Source: VAZQ01 sp963739385 (GTDB lineage Bacteria; Pseudomonadota; Alphaproteobacteria; Rhizobiales; Xanthobacteraceae). From it: DNA of 64,000 bases. Below, piece after piece: positions 1 through 10,256 of this stretch. A program made the position numbers and the translations under genes. The notes under the pieces were generated by a model. It saw only the letters and a list, made by a program, of their open reading frames with translations. It made no database searches and was not told the DNA's origin. The DNA is taken from positions 62,001-126,000 of the forward strand of contig CAVUAI010000053.1 in NCBI GenBank assembly GCA_963739385.1. The letters are read 5' to 3'. Position 1 is the first letter of the stretch; each line of letters starts with the position of its first letter.

Positions 1-1822
1 CGCGCCCGAACGGCAAGGCGTTGTCGGGGTTGCTGCGGCTGCGAATCTTGCCGCCGGCAAGCTCGATGTCTTCCGGCAGGACGTTGAGCTGCTTGGCCGC
101 GATGCCTTTGAGCTTGTCCGCCATGCGCTCGGCGGCGAGATGCGCGGCTACCGCCGTCCCCGGGGTGAAGCGGCAGGAATAGGTGCCGGCGGCGATCGAC
201 CATTGGTCCTTGGCGGTGTCCATCTCCAGCACGACGTTGATGTCGTCGGGCGCAAGTCCGAGCCGCTCGGCCACGATCTGCGACAGCACGGTCGCATGGC
301 CCTGCCCCTGCACGGTGACGTCGGCCGTGACCGACACCGCGCCGAGCGGGTCGACATTGACGGTGACCATGGAGACCGCGCCGTTCTTGGGACCGGCTTT
401 GTCGCGCGCTTCCGGGGTGAGCAAGGTCGAGAGATAGCCCATGTTGGACATGCCGGGCTCGATCACGACGGCGAAGCCGATGCCGTAGCGACGGCCGGCG
501 GCGCGCGCGGCATCGCGGCGGCGCCTGAGCTCGGCGAGACGCCCCTCCCCCGTCGCGGTCTCGACCGCGCGCAGGTAGTCGCCGGAATCGTAGAGCGAGC
601 CGGCGGCGGCCTTGTAGGGAAACTTCTCCTTGGGGATCAGGTTGCGCTTGATCACGTCGAGGTGGTCGAGTCCGAGCTCGACCGCGATGCGCTGCACCAG
701 CCGCTCCAGCGCGAGATAGAGCTGCGGACCGCCGAAGCCGCGGATCAGGCTCGCCGGCATCTTGTTGGTCAGCACCACGCGGTTGGTGACGTCCACGTTG
801 CGGATGTCGTAGGCGCCCGTCACCGCGCCATGCATGCGGTAGAGCGGTCCCGGCATCGGCGCGCGCAGGAAGGCGCCGTAATCCTCGAGCTGATCGAGCC
901 GCAGCGCCAGGATGCGCCCGTCCCTGGTGACCGCGGCTTCGATCTCGGTGATGCGATTGGGCCCGGAGCTGGCGGCGAGGAGATGCTCGAGCCGGTCCTC
1001 GACCCATTTGACCGGGCGGCCGGTGACGCGCGCGGCGATCGCGGCCAGCACAATGTAAGGGAACACCGAGAGCTTGATGCCGAAGCTGCCGCCGCTGTCC
1101 GGCGGGATGCGCAGCCGGAGTTTCGGGCCGGCGACGCGCAACGCGCGCGCCATCACCGGATGGGTGCTGAACGGCCCCTGAAAATTCGCCAGCACGTCGT
1201 AGCTCTGGTCGGCCGGCCGGTATTCGGCCACGACGACGTAGCACTCCATCGGCGTGAAGGAATTGCGGGGATACTCGCAGGTGAGCGCGACGCGGGCGTC
1301 GGCCTGCGCGAACGCGGCCCTGGTGTCGCCGTAGGAGAAGTTGCGCACCGAAATCTCGTTGGTCTTGGCCTCCGCGTGCAGCAGCGGCGCCGACGGCGCG
1401 CGCGCGGCCTGCGGATCGATCACGGCCGCCAGCGGCTCGTAATCGACGCGCACGAGATCGGCCGCGTCCTCCGCCAGGTAACGCGTCTCGGCCACGACCA
1501 GCGCCACCGCCTCGCCGACATAGCGCACGCGCTCGACGGCGAGCGACCATTGATTGACCGGCGCCTTGAGCGCGATCAGGAACGGATCGGAGAGTTTTTT
1601 GACCTCCTCGCCGGTGATGACGGCCCAGACGCCGTCCTGTGCCAGCGCCGCGCTGGCATCGATGCCGGCAATCGTGGCGTGCGCGTGGGGCGAGCGGATG
1701 ACATGCGCGTGCAGGGTCCCGGCCGGCACGGGCAGGTCATCGGCATAGCGTCCGTGCCCCGACAGCAGGGCCGGATCTTCCTTGCGGAGGACGGGAACAC
1801 CCAAGAACTGCGACACACTCAC
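1..1822 (-). CDS. CoxL-type xanthine dehydrogenase family molybdopterin-binding subunit (3' part outside window)
   Basis: Large subunit of a molybdenum hydroxylase (xanthine dehydrogenase/aerobic CO dehydrogenase family), which would hydroxylate an aromatic, heterocyclic or aldehyde substrate in the cytoplasm. About 607 codons are visible; the C-terminus lies beyond the left edge. The N-terminal a/b hammerhead starts with FLGVPVLRKEDPALLSGHGR and contains RSPHAHA; the Mo-binding region has GGSFGIK, and the loop LIRGFGGPQ resembles the xanthine-dehydrogenase FRGFGGPQ rather than the CO-dehydrogenase AYxCSFR signature, so CO is not the likely substrate. Start is GTG at 1822 or an in-frame GTG at 1816, both next to a GAGGTGA stretch. 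Partner FAD and 2Fe-2S subunits are not visible here and could lie to the left. Confidence 0.88.
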   Translation of the reverse strand, partial: MSVSQFLGVPVLRKEDPALLSGHGRYADDLPVPAGTLHAHVIRSPHAHATIAGIDASAALAQDGVWAVITGEEVKKLSDPFLIALKAPVNQWSLAVERVRYVGEAVALVVAETRYLAEDAADLVRVDYEPLAAVIDPQAARAPSAPLLHAEAKTNEISVRNFSYGDTRAAFAQADARVALTCEYPRNSFTPMECYVVVAEYRPADQSYDVLANFQGPFSTHPVMARALRVAGPKLRLRIPPDSGGSFGIKLSVFPYIVLAAIAARVTGRPVKWVEDRLEHLLAASSGPNRITEIEAAVTRDGRILALRLDQLEDYGAFLRAPMPGPLYRMHGAVTGAYDIRNVDVTNRVVLTNKMPASLIRGFGGPQLYLALERLVQRIAVELGLDHLDVIKRNLIPKEKFPYKAAAGSLYDSGDYLRAVETATGEGRLAELRRRRDAARAAGRRYGIGFAVVIEPGMSNMGYLSTLLTPEARDKAGPKNGAVSMVTVNVDPLGAVSVTADVTVQGQGHATVLSQIVAERLGLAPDDINVVLEMDTAKDQWSIAAGTYSCRFTPGTAVAAHLAAERMADKLKGIAAKQLNVLPEDIELAGGKIRSRSNPDNALPFGR

Positions 1823-2037
1823 CTCAACCTGTACCCGGAGGAGCAGCGCGAAAACCGGAGCGGCGATGCCACGTAGCGGAGCCGTTCCTGCATTTCGCCA
1901 TAGCGCGTCGAGGGCACGCGTGAACGTGCTCTAGGCTCCCTGCGGCCTGTCACTCTATAAGTCAACGCCCGGGCGGGCAAACCGCAACCCATGCGCAACG
2001 CGTTGGTGCGCAATCCGAAATAGCGGAGATCAAGGGA

Positions 2038-2952
2038 ATGAGTTTGGTGGTACCGGTTCCAAGCGAGACCTTCGACGTCGACCTGGAGGATGGCGCGCAA
2101 ATCCGCGTGCGCCGTCACGGCAATCGCAATGGGGTGCGGCTCACGGTCACCCACGGCAACGGATTTGCCGCCGACGCCTACCTGCCGTTCTGGGACCTGC
2201 TGACGCCGCACTACGACGTGCTGGTGTTCGACTTCCGCAATCACGGCCAGAACACTCCGGCGGACCCGCCGAACCACTTCTATGCGCAGCTGAGCCGCGA
2301 CCTCGCGCGCGTGCGCGACGCCATCGATGCCCGCCTCGGCAACAAAACCACCGTGGGCATCTTCCATTCCATGTCGGGCCGCGCCGCCATGAAGCACGCC
2401 ATCGAGATCGGCTGGCGCTGGGACGCGCTCGTGCTGTTCGATCCGCCCAACGTTCCCCCGCCAGATCACCCGCGCTACCAGGCCATGGAAGCTTTCGAGA
2501 ACAGGCTGACGCAATGGGCGCTCGGCCGCCGCCGCCGCTTCGCCGCCATCGGCGAACTGGCGGACGAATATCTCCAGTCGCGCACCACCAAGGGTTGGGT
2601 GCCGGGAGCGCATGAGCTGATGGCGCGCTCGGTCCTGCGCAAGCGCCCGGACGGTGACGGCTACGAGCTCGTCTGCGCGCCGGAGAACGAGGCGGCGATC
2701 TATGCCGAAGCCTTGACCTTGAACCTGTGGCCGCCCGCCAGCGCGTTCGGCGGACCGGTCAAGCTGATCGGCGCCGATCCCCACCTCAAGGGCGCTCCCG
2801 CCACCGCGGAGACCAATTACGCGCTCGGCACCGAGAACGGCTACGACTACGCCTTCGTCCCCGGCACCGGCCACCTGCTGCAGATCGAGAAGCCGGCGGA
2901 ATGCGCGCGGCTGGTGGAGGAGTTTGTTACGCAATGCGGGCTTCGTTCGTGA
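2038..2952 (+). CDS. alpha/beta hydrolase
   Basis: A 304-residue alpha/beta-fold hydrolase of unknown substrate, probably cytoplasmic since no signal peptide is visible. Seen directly: the oxyanion-side motif THGNGF (about 38-43), a nucleophile elbow FHSMSG with Ser111, a likely acid Asp247 (GADPH) and His279 in GTGHLLQ. The elbow lacks the usual flanking glycines (GxSxG becomes HSMSG), a variant known among small hydrolases. It lies between two minus-strand CoxL genes and is transcribed oppositely to both. A GGAG about 9 bases before the ATG supports the start. A role on products of the neighbouring hydroxylases is only inference. Confidence 0.85.
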   Translation: MSLVVPVPSETFDVDLEDGAQIRVRRHGNRNGVRLTVTHGNGFAADAYLPFWDLLTPHYDVLVFDFRNHGQNTPADPPNHFYAQLSRDLARVRDAIDARLGNKTTVGIFHSMSGRAAMKHAIEIGWRWDALVLFDPPNVPPPDHPRYQAMEAFENRLTQWALGRRRRFAAIGELADEYLQSRTTKGWVPGAHELMARSVLRKRPDGDGYELVCAPENEAAIYAEALTLNLWPPASAFGGPVKLIGADPHLKGAPATAETNYALGTENGYDYAFVPGTGHLLQIEKPAECARLVEEFVTQCGLRS

Positions 2953-2988
2953 CGGAAGCCGCCCTGCCGGCCGCCTTTCCACGATGCG

Positions 2989-5397
<2,409 letters not shown>

Positions 5398-5631
5398 GCT
5401 AGAGCGGTCCTTTGTGAATGCTGCACGATGGCGCAACGCGTTGGGTGCGCTCCCCTCCCCCTTGCGGTTCTCGGGGTGGTGTTTCCCCGAGGTGGAAGTT
5501 GATTGCTGGCGGTTCATAACGCATTGATTTTTCTTGGTCGATGCGGACGGCGTATCACCGTCGCTCCTGTCATTCCATTGTCGGTGCTACCTATGCGAGA
5601 TCAAGGTAGCACCTTCGGACAGGTGCCTTCC

Positions 5632-5940
5632 ATGCTGCGTATCAAGTTGACCAAGAGCGCCATCGACGCGCTGCCTACTCCCTCGTCAGATGTCGTCTGT
5701 GACAGATCGGGACTTCACTGCCAACGACTTTCAAAGAACCGCTCGGTCGCCGAGATTTCCAGGCTTCTTCGTCGAGAAGTGGGAAGGCCATGGGCGGGCC
5801 GGAGCATCCACGAACTCACCAAGCGAGATGTGGTCGAAGTCGTCTCAGCAGTCACGGCGCGGCGCGGCGAATTATCTCCCAACCGTGGCTTCCGACGTAT
5901 CTTGCGCGTGCCGGACGGCGTAGCCCGCCGCTCGATTTGG
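5632..5940 (+). pseudogene. tyrosine recombinase (phage-type integrase) remnant
   Basis: The frame starts KLTKSAIDALPTPSSDVV, the N-terminal signature of alphaproteobacterial P4-type integrases, then jumps to a segment with QRLSKNRS, ISRLLRREVGRPW and SIHELTKRDVVEVVSA, which in intact integrases lies about 80-100 residues further on. The DNA-binding arm is therefore fused to the core-binding domain by an internal deletion, and the catalytic domain (R-H-R-Y) is absent because the frame degenerates after about residue 120. It is a non-functional scar. It marks one end of an accessory stretch that runs to the IS110 scar near 23.7 kb. No adjacent tRNA or attachment site was recognised. Confidence 0.75.
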
Positions 5941-5943
5941 GGG

Positions 5944-6471
5944 TCACGTGGTCTGCCGCAGGGAATTTTTGCCTTCGTCGTAAGACGGGAATGAGCAGAC
6001 TGTTTCGTACTTGTCCAACACCTTTGTCGCAATACGCCATGATGTGAAAAAAGTCAGGTTGTCCGTCTCAATCCCTGATGCCTTGCCGGTCTCTACATCG
6101 ATGACGGGTATCCCGTGTTCTCGTTGGAGACCTTTGACGGCGATCAGCGGTTGACCGGAGGGCGTCTTGATGAGGAAACCGGGAGCATACTCATGTCGGG
6201 TCCGGTCAGCGCGAACGTCTTTCGCGTCGGAAGATGCAATAAAGACCGCGCTCGGCAACGAATGAAGAATCGATCCCTCAAGTTCGGCAGGCGCGATCAG
6301 GTGAGGAACGGTCCAATCATCCGAGCCCGACCACAATACAGCTATCGAGGCGGCGCTCAGCCACTCCACCTTCATACAGACTGAAGTGACCTGATTGCGA
6401 GTGAACGCGAAACATTCGCCTGCATTGATATCGGCAAGCGACTTGTTCTCGCCAGGCAGCTCGACCTTCAT
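5944..6471 (-). CDS. hypothetical protein, 175 aa
   Basis: Not recognised. An acidic to neutral 175-residue protein without signal peptide or membrane segment; it opens MKVELPGENKSLADINAGEC. The start has a good ribosome site (GAGGGAG five bases upstream). Codon use and GC are visibly lower than in the catabolic regions, fitting acquired DNA. Its 3' end abuts the integrase remnant in a tail-to-tail arrangement, so it may have been cargo of the same element. The even distribution of hydrophobic residues and the strong Shine-Dalgarno make it a real gene rather than a chance frame; function cannot be assigned. Confidence 0.6.
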   Translation of the reverse strand: MKVELPGENKSLADINAGECFAFTRNQVTSVCMKVEWLSAASIAVLWSGSDDWTVPHLIAPAELEGSILHSLPSAVFIASSDAKDVRADRTRHEYAPGFLIKTPSGQPLIAVKGLQREHGIPVIDVETGKASGIETDNLTFFTSWRIATKVLDKYETVCSFPSYDEGKNSLRQTT

Positions 6472-6785
6472 GGCTCCCTCTCGTTGTTGTCGCGCTCACC
6501 GAGCACCCGACCGGAGGGGGAAGTCGAAGGGGGCTGAGGCGGGGTCTCGTACACTAAGCCTTCAATTCCCGGCAGCCGCCAGCAAGGGAGATGAGCCCTG
6601 CTCAGTCTGTTCGCTTTGCAGGGTCGTCCGCGACGCTCGCAATGCCCGCGGTCGTTCCCAATCTGGGGCGGCAGATAGAAGCGAAAGAGCTGCATAGACA
6701 TTTCTGCGCTGTCGCGCCCGGCCGTCTGTTCAATATTGTCCACCCCCGTCTCTTTATTCTGGCTAGCCTCAGGCTGGCATAGGGA
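6472..6785. other. intergenic, no supported gene
   Basis: About 310 bases between the 175-aa hypothetical gene and the end of the RND adaptor. A 63-codon plus-strand frame at 6591 has a GGGAG before its ATG, but the protein is without recognisable features and ends inside the gap; I do not call it. The RND inner-membrane pump gene that would normally follow the adaptor is absent. Confidence 0.4.
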
Positions 6786-8027
6786 TCACTGCCGCCAGTG
6801 GTTATCGAGGAAGATTGCACCGCGAGCGACGATGCGCTCGCCGACCCCAAGGCCGTTGCGGATCTGCACGCGGCCCTCCTGCTCCATCCCGGGCGTCACC
6901 TGGCGCCGCCGGAACAGCGTCGGCTCGTCCTCCACCCACACGGCGGCGAGATCGCCGTCGCGAACCACCGCGTCGACAGGGACAGCAGGCGAGGGCTCGT
7001 CGGCACCGACCGCGATCTTGAAGCTCGCGAACATTTCGGACTTGAGCGCACCGTCGTGATTGGCGACCTCGGAACGCACCACGATGCGGTGCGTCATCGC
7101 GTCGGTGGCCGCAGCGATAGCCGTGATGCGCGCCTTGAATATCCGTTCCGGAAACGCGCTGAACTTAACCTCAACCTCCTGGCCGATGCGGATGAGCGCG
7201 ATGTCGTTCTCGGGCAACTGCGTCTTGAGCCACATGGTCGAGAGGTCGGCGACGGTGTAGAGCGTGTCGCCGTTGTCGTTGCGCACATATTGGCCCAGCC
7301 CGATCTTGCGGGCGATGACGGTGCCGTCGATTGGAGCGAGAACCGACATCGAGCGCCTGATGGTGCCTTTTCCCTTCAATGCGACGATTTCCTCGTCGGC
7401 GAGGCCGACGATGCGCAGCCGGGCCTGCGCGGCTTCGACCGCGATTTCCGCCGAGCGCATGTCGTTCTGCGCGCCGACCAGCTGAGCCTCCGCCCGCTGC
7501 CATTCCTTGAGCGGCGCCGCCTTGCCTTCGTATAGGTCTTTGAGCCGCTTCTCGACGATTTGCGCAAGATCAAGTTGCGAGCGCGACTTGTTCCTGGCCG
7601 TGATGATCGCGATGAAGTCGTTCTGCGGCCGCACCACTTCTGGGCTGTCGATCTCGAACAGCGTCTCGCCGCGTTTCACCTTATCGCCGATCTTGGCGAT
7701 CATCCGGGTCACGCGACCGGAAAACGGCGTCATAATGGCAGTGCTGTTGTCCTCGTTGTAGGCGATCTGACCGATGGCGAGTTTCTGCACCCGGAACGGA
7801 TAGAGTTCGACGTCGATGACCTGGAGCTGTTGCATCTGCTCGGCAGTCACCCGAACGCTGTCGCCCTTGTTCGATCCATTGAGCGCGACCGCGTCGGCGG
7901 CTGCGACGAGGGCGCCGGTCAGCAGGGCTACGGAGAGAAGTGCTGCGGGCGCGCCGGTGCAGCGTGTACGTTCTGTCCAAAGGGGAGGGACCACACCGAG
8001 CGGGCGGCGCAGGTCGGGCGGCAGCAT
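6786..8027 (-). CDS. efflux RND transporter periplasmic adaptor (CusB/CzcB-like membrane fusion protein)
   Basis: A 413-residue HlyD-type adaptor that would bridge an inner-membrane pump and an outer-membrane channel in the periplasm. Seen: an N-terminal hydrophobic signal segment (about 27-48), a lipoyl/barrel-sandwich half with PFSGRVTRMIAKIGDKVKRG, an alpha-helical hairpin (about 130-205), a second lipoyl half (SVLAPIDGTVIARKIGLGQY), a beta-barrel and a membrane-proximal domain (VPVDAVVRDGD). There are no His/Met-rich metal-binding N- or C-terminal domains, so metal export is not established. No RND pump or outer-membrane factor gene is next to it: an orphan adaptor. The ATG is preceded by TGAGGC. 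Confidence 0.85.
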   Translation of the reverse strand: MLPPDLRRPLGVVPPLWTERTRCTGAPAALLSVALLTGALVAAADAVALNGSNKGDSVRVTAEQMQQLQVIDVELYPFRVQKLAIGQIAYNEDNSTAIMTPFSGRVTRMIAKIGDKVKRGETLFEIDSPEVVRPQNDFIAIITARNKSRSQLDLAQIVEKRLKDLYEGKAAPLKEWQRAEAQLVGAQNDMRSAEIAVEAAQARLRIVGLADEEIVALKGKGTIRRSMSVLAPIDGTVIARKIGLGQYVRNDNGDTLYTVADLSTMWLKTQLPENDIALIRIGQEVEVKFSAFPERIFKARITAIAAATDAMTHRIVVRSEVANHDGALKSEMFASFKIAVGADEPSPAVPVDAVVRDGDLAAVWVEDEPTLFRRRQVTPGMEQEGRVQIRNGLGVGERIVARGAIFLDNHWRQ

Positions 8028-8033
8028 ACGGCC

Positions 8034-8246
8034 TCAGGTACGCTCCACGTCACGATAAAGCCCGCTATACGCGTCGCGCGCCGACCCAAACCGGATATTG
8101 CCACGCAGGACGCTTTCCTCGCGACTGGAAAAGGGACCGGCAACAAGCCTGCCGTCGTCGTCCGCCATATACCAGCCGGCTTTTATCGCGCGGAGATCGG
8201 ATTGATCCGCATTGATGTAATGAGGGATTAAATATTTCATATCCAT
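8034..8246 (-). CDS. small hypothetical protein, 70 aa
   Basis: Not recognised. A short soluble protein beginning MDMKYLIPHYINADQ and containing AGWYMADDDGRLVAGPFSSR, a pattern common in small rhizobial orphan proteins whose residues resemble an interaction domain rather than an enzyme. It ends 6 bases before the adaptor start on the same strand and is probably co-transcribed with it. The exact start is uncertain: ATGs at 8246 and 8240 are both possible and neither has a strong ribosome site; an upstream in-frame start at 8273 would add nine residues. Confidence 0.5.
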   Translation of the reverse strand: MDMKYLIPHYINADQSDLRAIKAGWYMADDDGRLVAGPFSSREESVLRGNIRFGSARDAYSGLYRDVERT

Positions 8247-8680
8247 ACCGATGGCTCGCAATTTGCAAAGCACCGCCGTAGATGGGGATTGGAGAACGGA
8301 ATGACAGGTAGAGCATCATACTTCTTTTCTGACTTTTAGCGTCAACCAAGCTTACCTAAGACGAGGGCGGCACTGTCGGAGCGCTCGCCGCCATGTGCAC
8401 GCTCCGCGTCGGGTCGATAGCGCCCGCATCCGACCCGCCACCACGCAGACGGTGCGGCCTGAGCGTGACCTCGGTGGTGACGAGCTTGAATGCAACGACC
8501 CGGTCACAATCAACATAAACCTGAGCTGTTTTGCTCAGACACCGGCCGGACGAAGGGGTAAGCAAATGATAATCGATACGCGATCGCAACGCGTTCGGTT
8601 TTCAATCAGGTTGATGAAACCGGAACCCGTCCGGGTGTCCGTGGCCTCGCTCCGAAACATGTCGGGCGAAAGGAAATATC
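8247..8680. other. intergenic, mostly empty; CGGAACCCGTCCGGGTGTCC motif
   Basis: About 430 bases between the minus-strand small gene and the plus-strand membrane-protein gene. It contains CGGAACCCGTCCGGGTGTCC at 8621-8640, nearly identical to a block at 22209-22228 that also precedes a small gene. A minus-strand frame at 8356-8589 looks protein-like but has no acceptable start. Confidence 0.4.
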
Positions 8681-9058
8681 ATGAAACTACCTTCAATGCT
8701 GGAAGGGGAATCGCTGAAGCGTCTGCTGCAAGGCGCAGCCGCCGGTGCCGTCGCAACGATCTTTGTCGGCTTTTACTGGGGCGGCTGGTCCCTTGGCAGC
8801 ACCGCTGACAAGACGGCAAAAGAGCGGTCACAGCTCGCGGTCATAGCGGCGCTGGCACCCGTATGCGCGGACAAATTCCGCGCACTGCCGGACGCCGAGG
8901 CGAAGCAGGTCGCGCTTTCGAAGGTCGACCCGTGGAAGCGTCGGGACGAAATCCCAAAGGAGTTCGTCACCCTCCCGGGTGAATCGTACCCGAACTCCGC
9001 GCTTGCGGACGCGTGTTACACGCTGTTGTTTGCACCGAAGTCAGCCGCGCTCAAATAA
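8681..9058 (+). CDS. small single-span membrane protein, paralogue 1 of 3
   Basis: A 125-residue protein of a family seen three times in this window (also 15090-15461 and 22968-23342). Seen: basic N-terminus (SLKRLLQG), one glycine-rich membrane segment at about 15-38 including VGFYWGGWSLGS, then a helical soluble part with the signature ALAPVCADKF (Cys62) and a second conserved cysteine near the C-terminus (Cys112, ADACY). The positive-inside rule suggests the C-terminal part faces the periplasm, where the two cysteines could form a disulfide; this is inference. The start has GGCGAAAGGAAATATC before the ATG. Function unknown; no known domain recognised. Confidence 0.75.
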   Translation: MKLPSMLEGESLKRLLQGAAAGAVATIFVGFYWGGWSLGSTADKTAKERSQLAVIAALAPVCADKFRALPDAEAKQVALSKVDPWKRRDEIPKEFVTLPGESYPNSALADACYTLLFAPKSAALK

Positions 9059-9216
9059 GATAACCGCAACAGAGCGGAAATTCTTGCAATCGTTCTTCCG
9101 TCCGCTGCTGGCACGCGCCGCAAGCGGCTACGTCGCCTCGCGCCGACGAGAACGGCTATGATTTCGCGCCTGGCTCGATCTGACGGTGTGTGATAAAAAA
9201 TCGACGGAGGAAAACG

Positions 9217-9480
9217 ATGCGAAAATCTTTACAGGTTGCCCTCGCGGCCGGATCGACATTCATTTTTGTTTCGACAGCGATTGCCCAAGACGCCCCCGTA
9301 AGACTCAGTCCCCTCTTCGAGATACGGCCGGAGATTGCCCAGGAGTACACGCCACTCTCAGTATTACCCTCAACAATTTGGCGCGCACCGGTTTTTCCGC
9401 ATACATGGGACGCGCAAGCAGTTGTGCCGTTCACATTGGAGGAGACGCCGGCCCCCAACCGTGCCTCAAAGCCTGACTGA
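9217..9480 (+). CDS. small secreted protein, 87 aa
   Basis: Not recognised by family. The first 24 residues are a clear Sec signal peptide: basic MRKS, a hydrophobic core and an AIAQDAP cleavage region. The mature part is only about 63 residues, proline-rich, with no cysteines. The ATG at 9217 is preceded by GGAGG with good spacing, so I use it rather than an in-frame codon 27 bases earlier. It follows the small membrane protein gene by 158 bases on the same strand and may be expressed with it. Confidence 0.65.
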   Translation: MRKSLQVALAAGSTFIFVSTAIAQDAPVRLSPLFEIRPEIAQEYTPLSVLPSTIWRAPVFPHTWDAQAVVPFTLEETPAPNRASKPD

Positions 9481-9486
9481 GCGCAG

Positions 9487-9642
9487 TCAAATTTGGCGAT
9501 AGCGCGTCAGCTTCAATTGTGGCGGCCCGGTATATTTTCCTAGTTCGCGCCGGTAATAGGGCGTGCACTCATAAACCGCGATTGTCCGGCAATCGCTGCC
9601 TGATGTCCGCGTTACCCCCGAAAGCGGCCCTATAGCGGACAT
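9487..9642 (-). CDS. possible 51-aa protein starting in an inverted repeat
   Basis: A minus-strand frame opening MSAIGPLSG and ending PQLKLTRYRQI, with a protein-like middle (VYECTPYYRRELGKYTGPP). Its first 40 bases are an inverted repeat: ATGTCCGC at the start codon and GCGGACAT about 30 bases on (9603-9642). Translated frames beginning MSAIG are a well-known by-product of dispersed repeats in Bradyrhizobium-type genomes, so the first part is probably a repeat rather than a gene; the C-terminal part could be the end of a decayed gene. No ribosome site was seen. Confidence 0.3.
   Translation of the reverse strand: MSAIGPLSGVTRTSGSDCRTIAVYECTPYYRRELGKYTGPPQLKLTRYRQI
9603..9642. repeat. short inverted repeat ATGTCCGC/GCGGACAT
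   Basis: The stretch has 8-base inverted ends (ATGTCCGC and GCGGACAT) enclosing about 24 bases that include CCCGAAAGCGG. It resembles the small dispersed palindromic repeats of rhizobial genomes. One copy was seen clearly; a weaker relative (GATGTCCGCTGCACG) occurs near 15743. Confidence 0.5.
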
Positions 9643-9842
9643 CGGTGGACGTCACAAATCTGCCAGGAGAAGAGGTTCGACCGAGCAACCCGGCAGGCAT
9701 TGAGCCGTTGTACGACATCAGGAAGCGATTGCACGGCCTAGTTTATTGTAGCCTGCCGTCGTCGGCGCGGACGGTCCTTATCGTTCGAGGCAACTTAGGA
9801 ACCGATGGGTGCACAAAAAATGGATAAAGAATACCCCCGCTT

Positions 9843-10256
9843 TTAAACATCGTTCGACGCTTGATTAGCACGCAATTGTGTATCATTAGGGCGCGCGAGA
9901 AGGCGCCGGACGGTTGCGACAAGACGCTCGAATTCGATCGGCGTGGTGTCGAACTCGTCGCACCCAGCGGCAATCGCCTTTTCGCGCTCGCCCGCCAACG
10001 CGTGCGCCGACAGAACGATGACCGGGATGTCGCGCGTTTGCGGATTGCCCTTCAGTCGCCGTGTGGCTTCCCACCCGTCGATGACCGGCATTTCCAGGTC
10101 CATCAGGATAATATCGGGCCGATCGCTAAGGGCCATCTCGCATCCCTTCCCGCCGTCCTTCGCCGTCAGAACCTCGAAATCGCCCAGCAGCTCGAGCCGC
10201 ATCTTGAGCATATAGATGTTGTCGTCGTTGTCTTCGACGTAGAGCACTTTGATCAC
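9843..10256 (-). CDS. single-domain response regulator (receiver)
   Basis: A 137-residue stand-alone CheY-like receiver. Seen: acidic pair in YVEDND (Glu8/Asp9), phospho-acceptor Asp53 in ILMDLEMP, and Ser in VLSAHA at the conserved Ser/Thr site. The normally invariant lysine of the K-P motif near beta-5 is replaced (DEFDTTPIEF), so phosphorylation-driven switching may be altered. The GTG start at 10256 overlaps the TGA of the hybrid kinase gene (GTGA), implying translational coupling; the receiver is the last gene of the operon and probably shares the kinase's phosphorelay. With no output domain, it must act by protein-protein contact. Confidence 0.88.
   Translation of the reverse strand: MIKVLYVEDNDDNIYMLKMRLELLGDFEVLTAKDGGKGCEMALSDRPDIILMDLEMPVIDGWEATRRLKGNPQTRDIPVIVLSAHALAGEREKAIAAGCDEFDTTPIEFERLVATVRRLLARPNDTQLRANQASNDV

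Noticed and set aside
140..1876. Long plus-strand frame, 578 codons
   Set aside because: Antisense shadow of the CoxL gene at 1-1822; composition is typical of high-GC antisense frames (Arg/Ala/Asp/His rich) with no family motifs.
1819..2982. Minus-strand 387-codon frame opposite the alpha/beta hydrolase
   Set aside because: Antisense shadow; the plus strand has catalytic motifs, correct length and conserved spacing.
6591..6782. Plus-strand 63-codon frame with GGGAG before ATG
   Set aside because: Ribosome-site-like sequence present, but the protein shows no domain pattern and lies in a gap with no other support.
8356..8589. Minus-strand 77-codon frame with VYVDCDRVVAFKLV
   Set aside because: Protein-like centre but the only starts are TTG without ribosome site, and no supporting family or neighbour; too weak to call.
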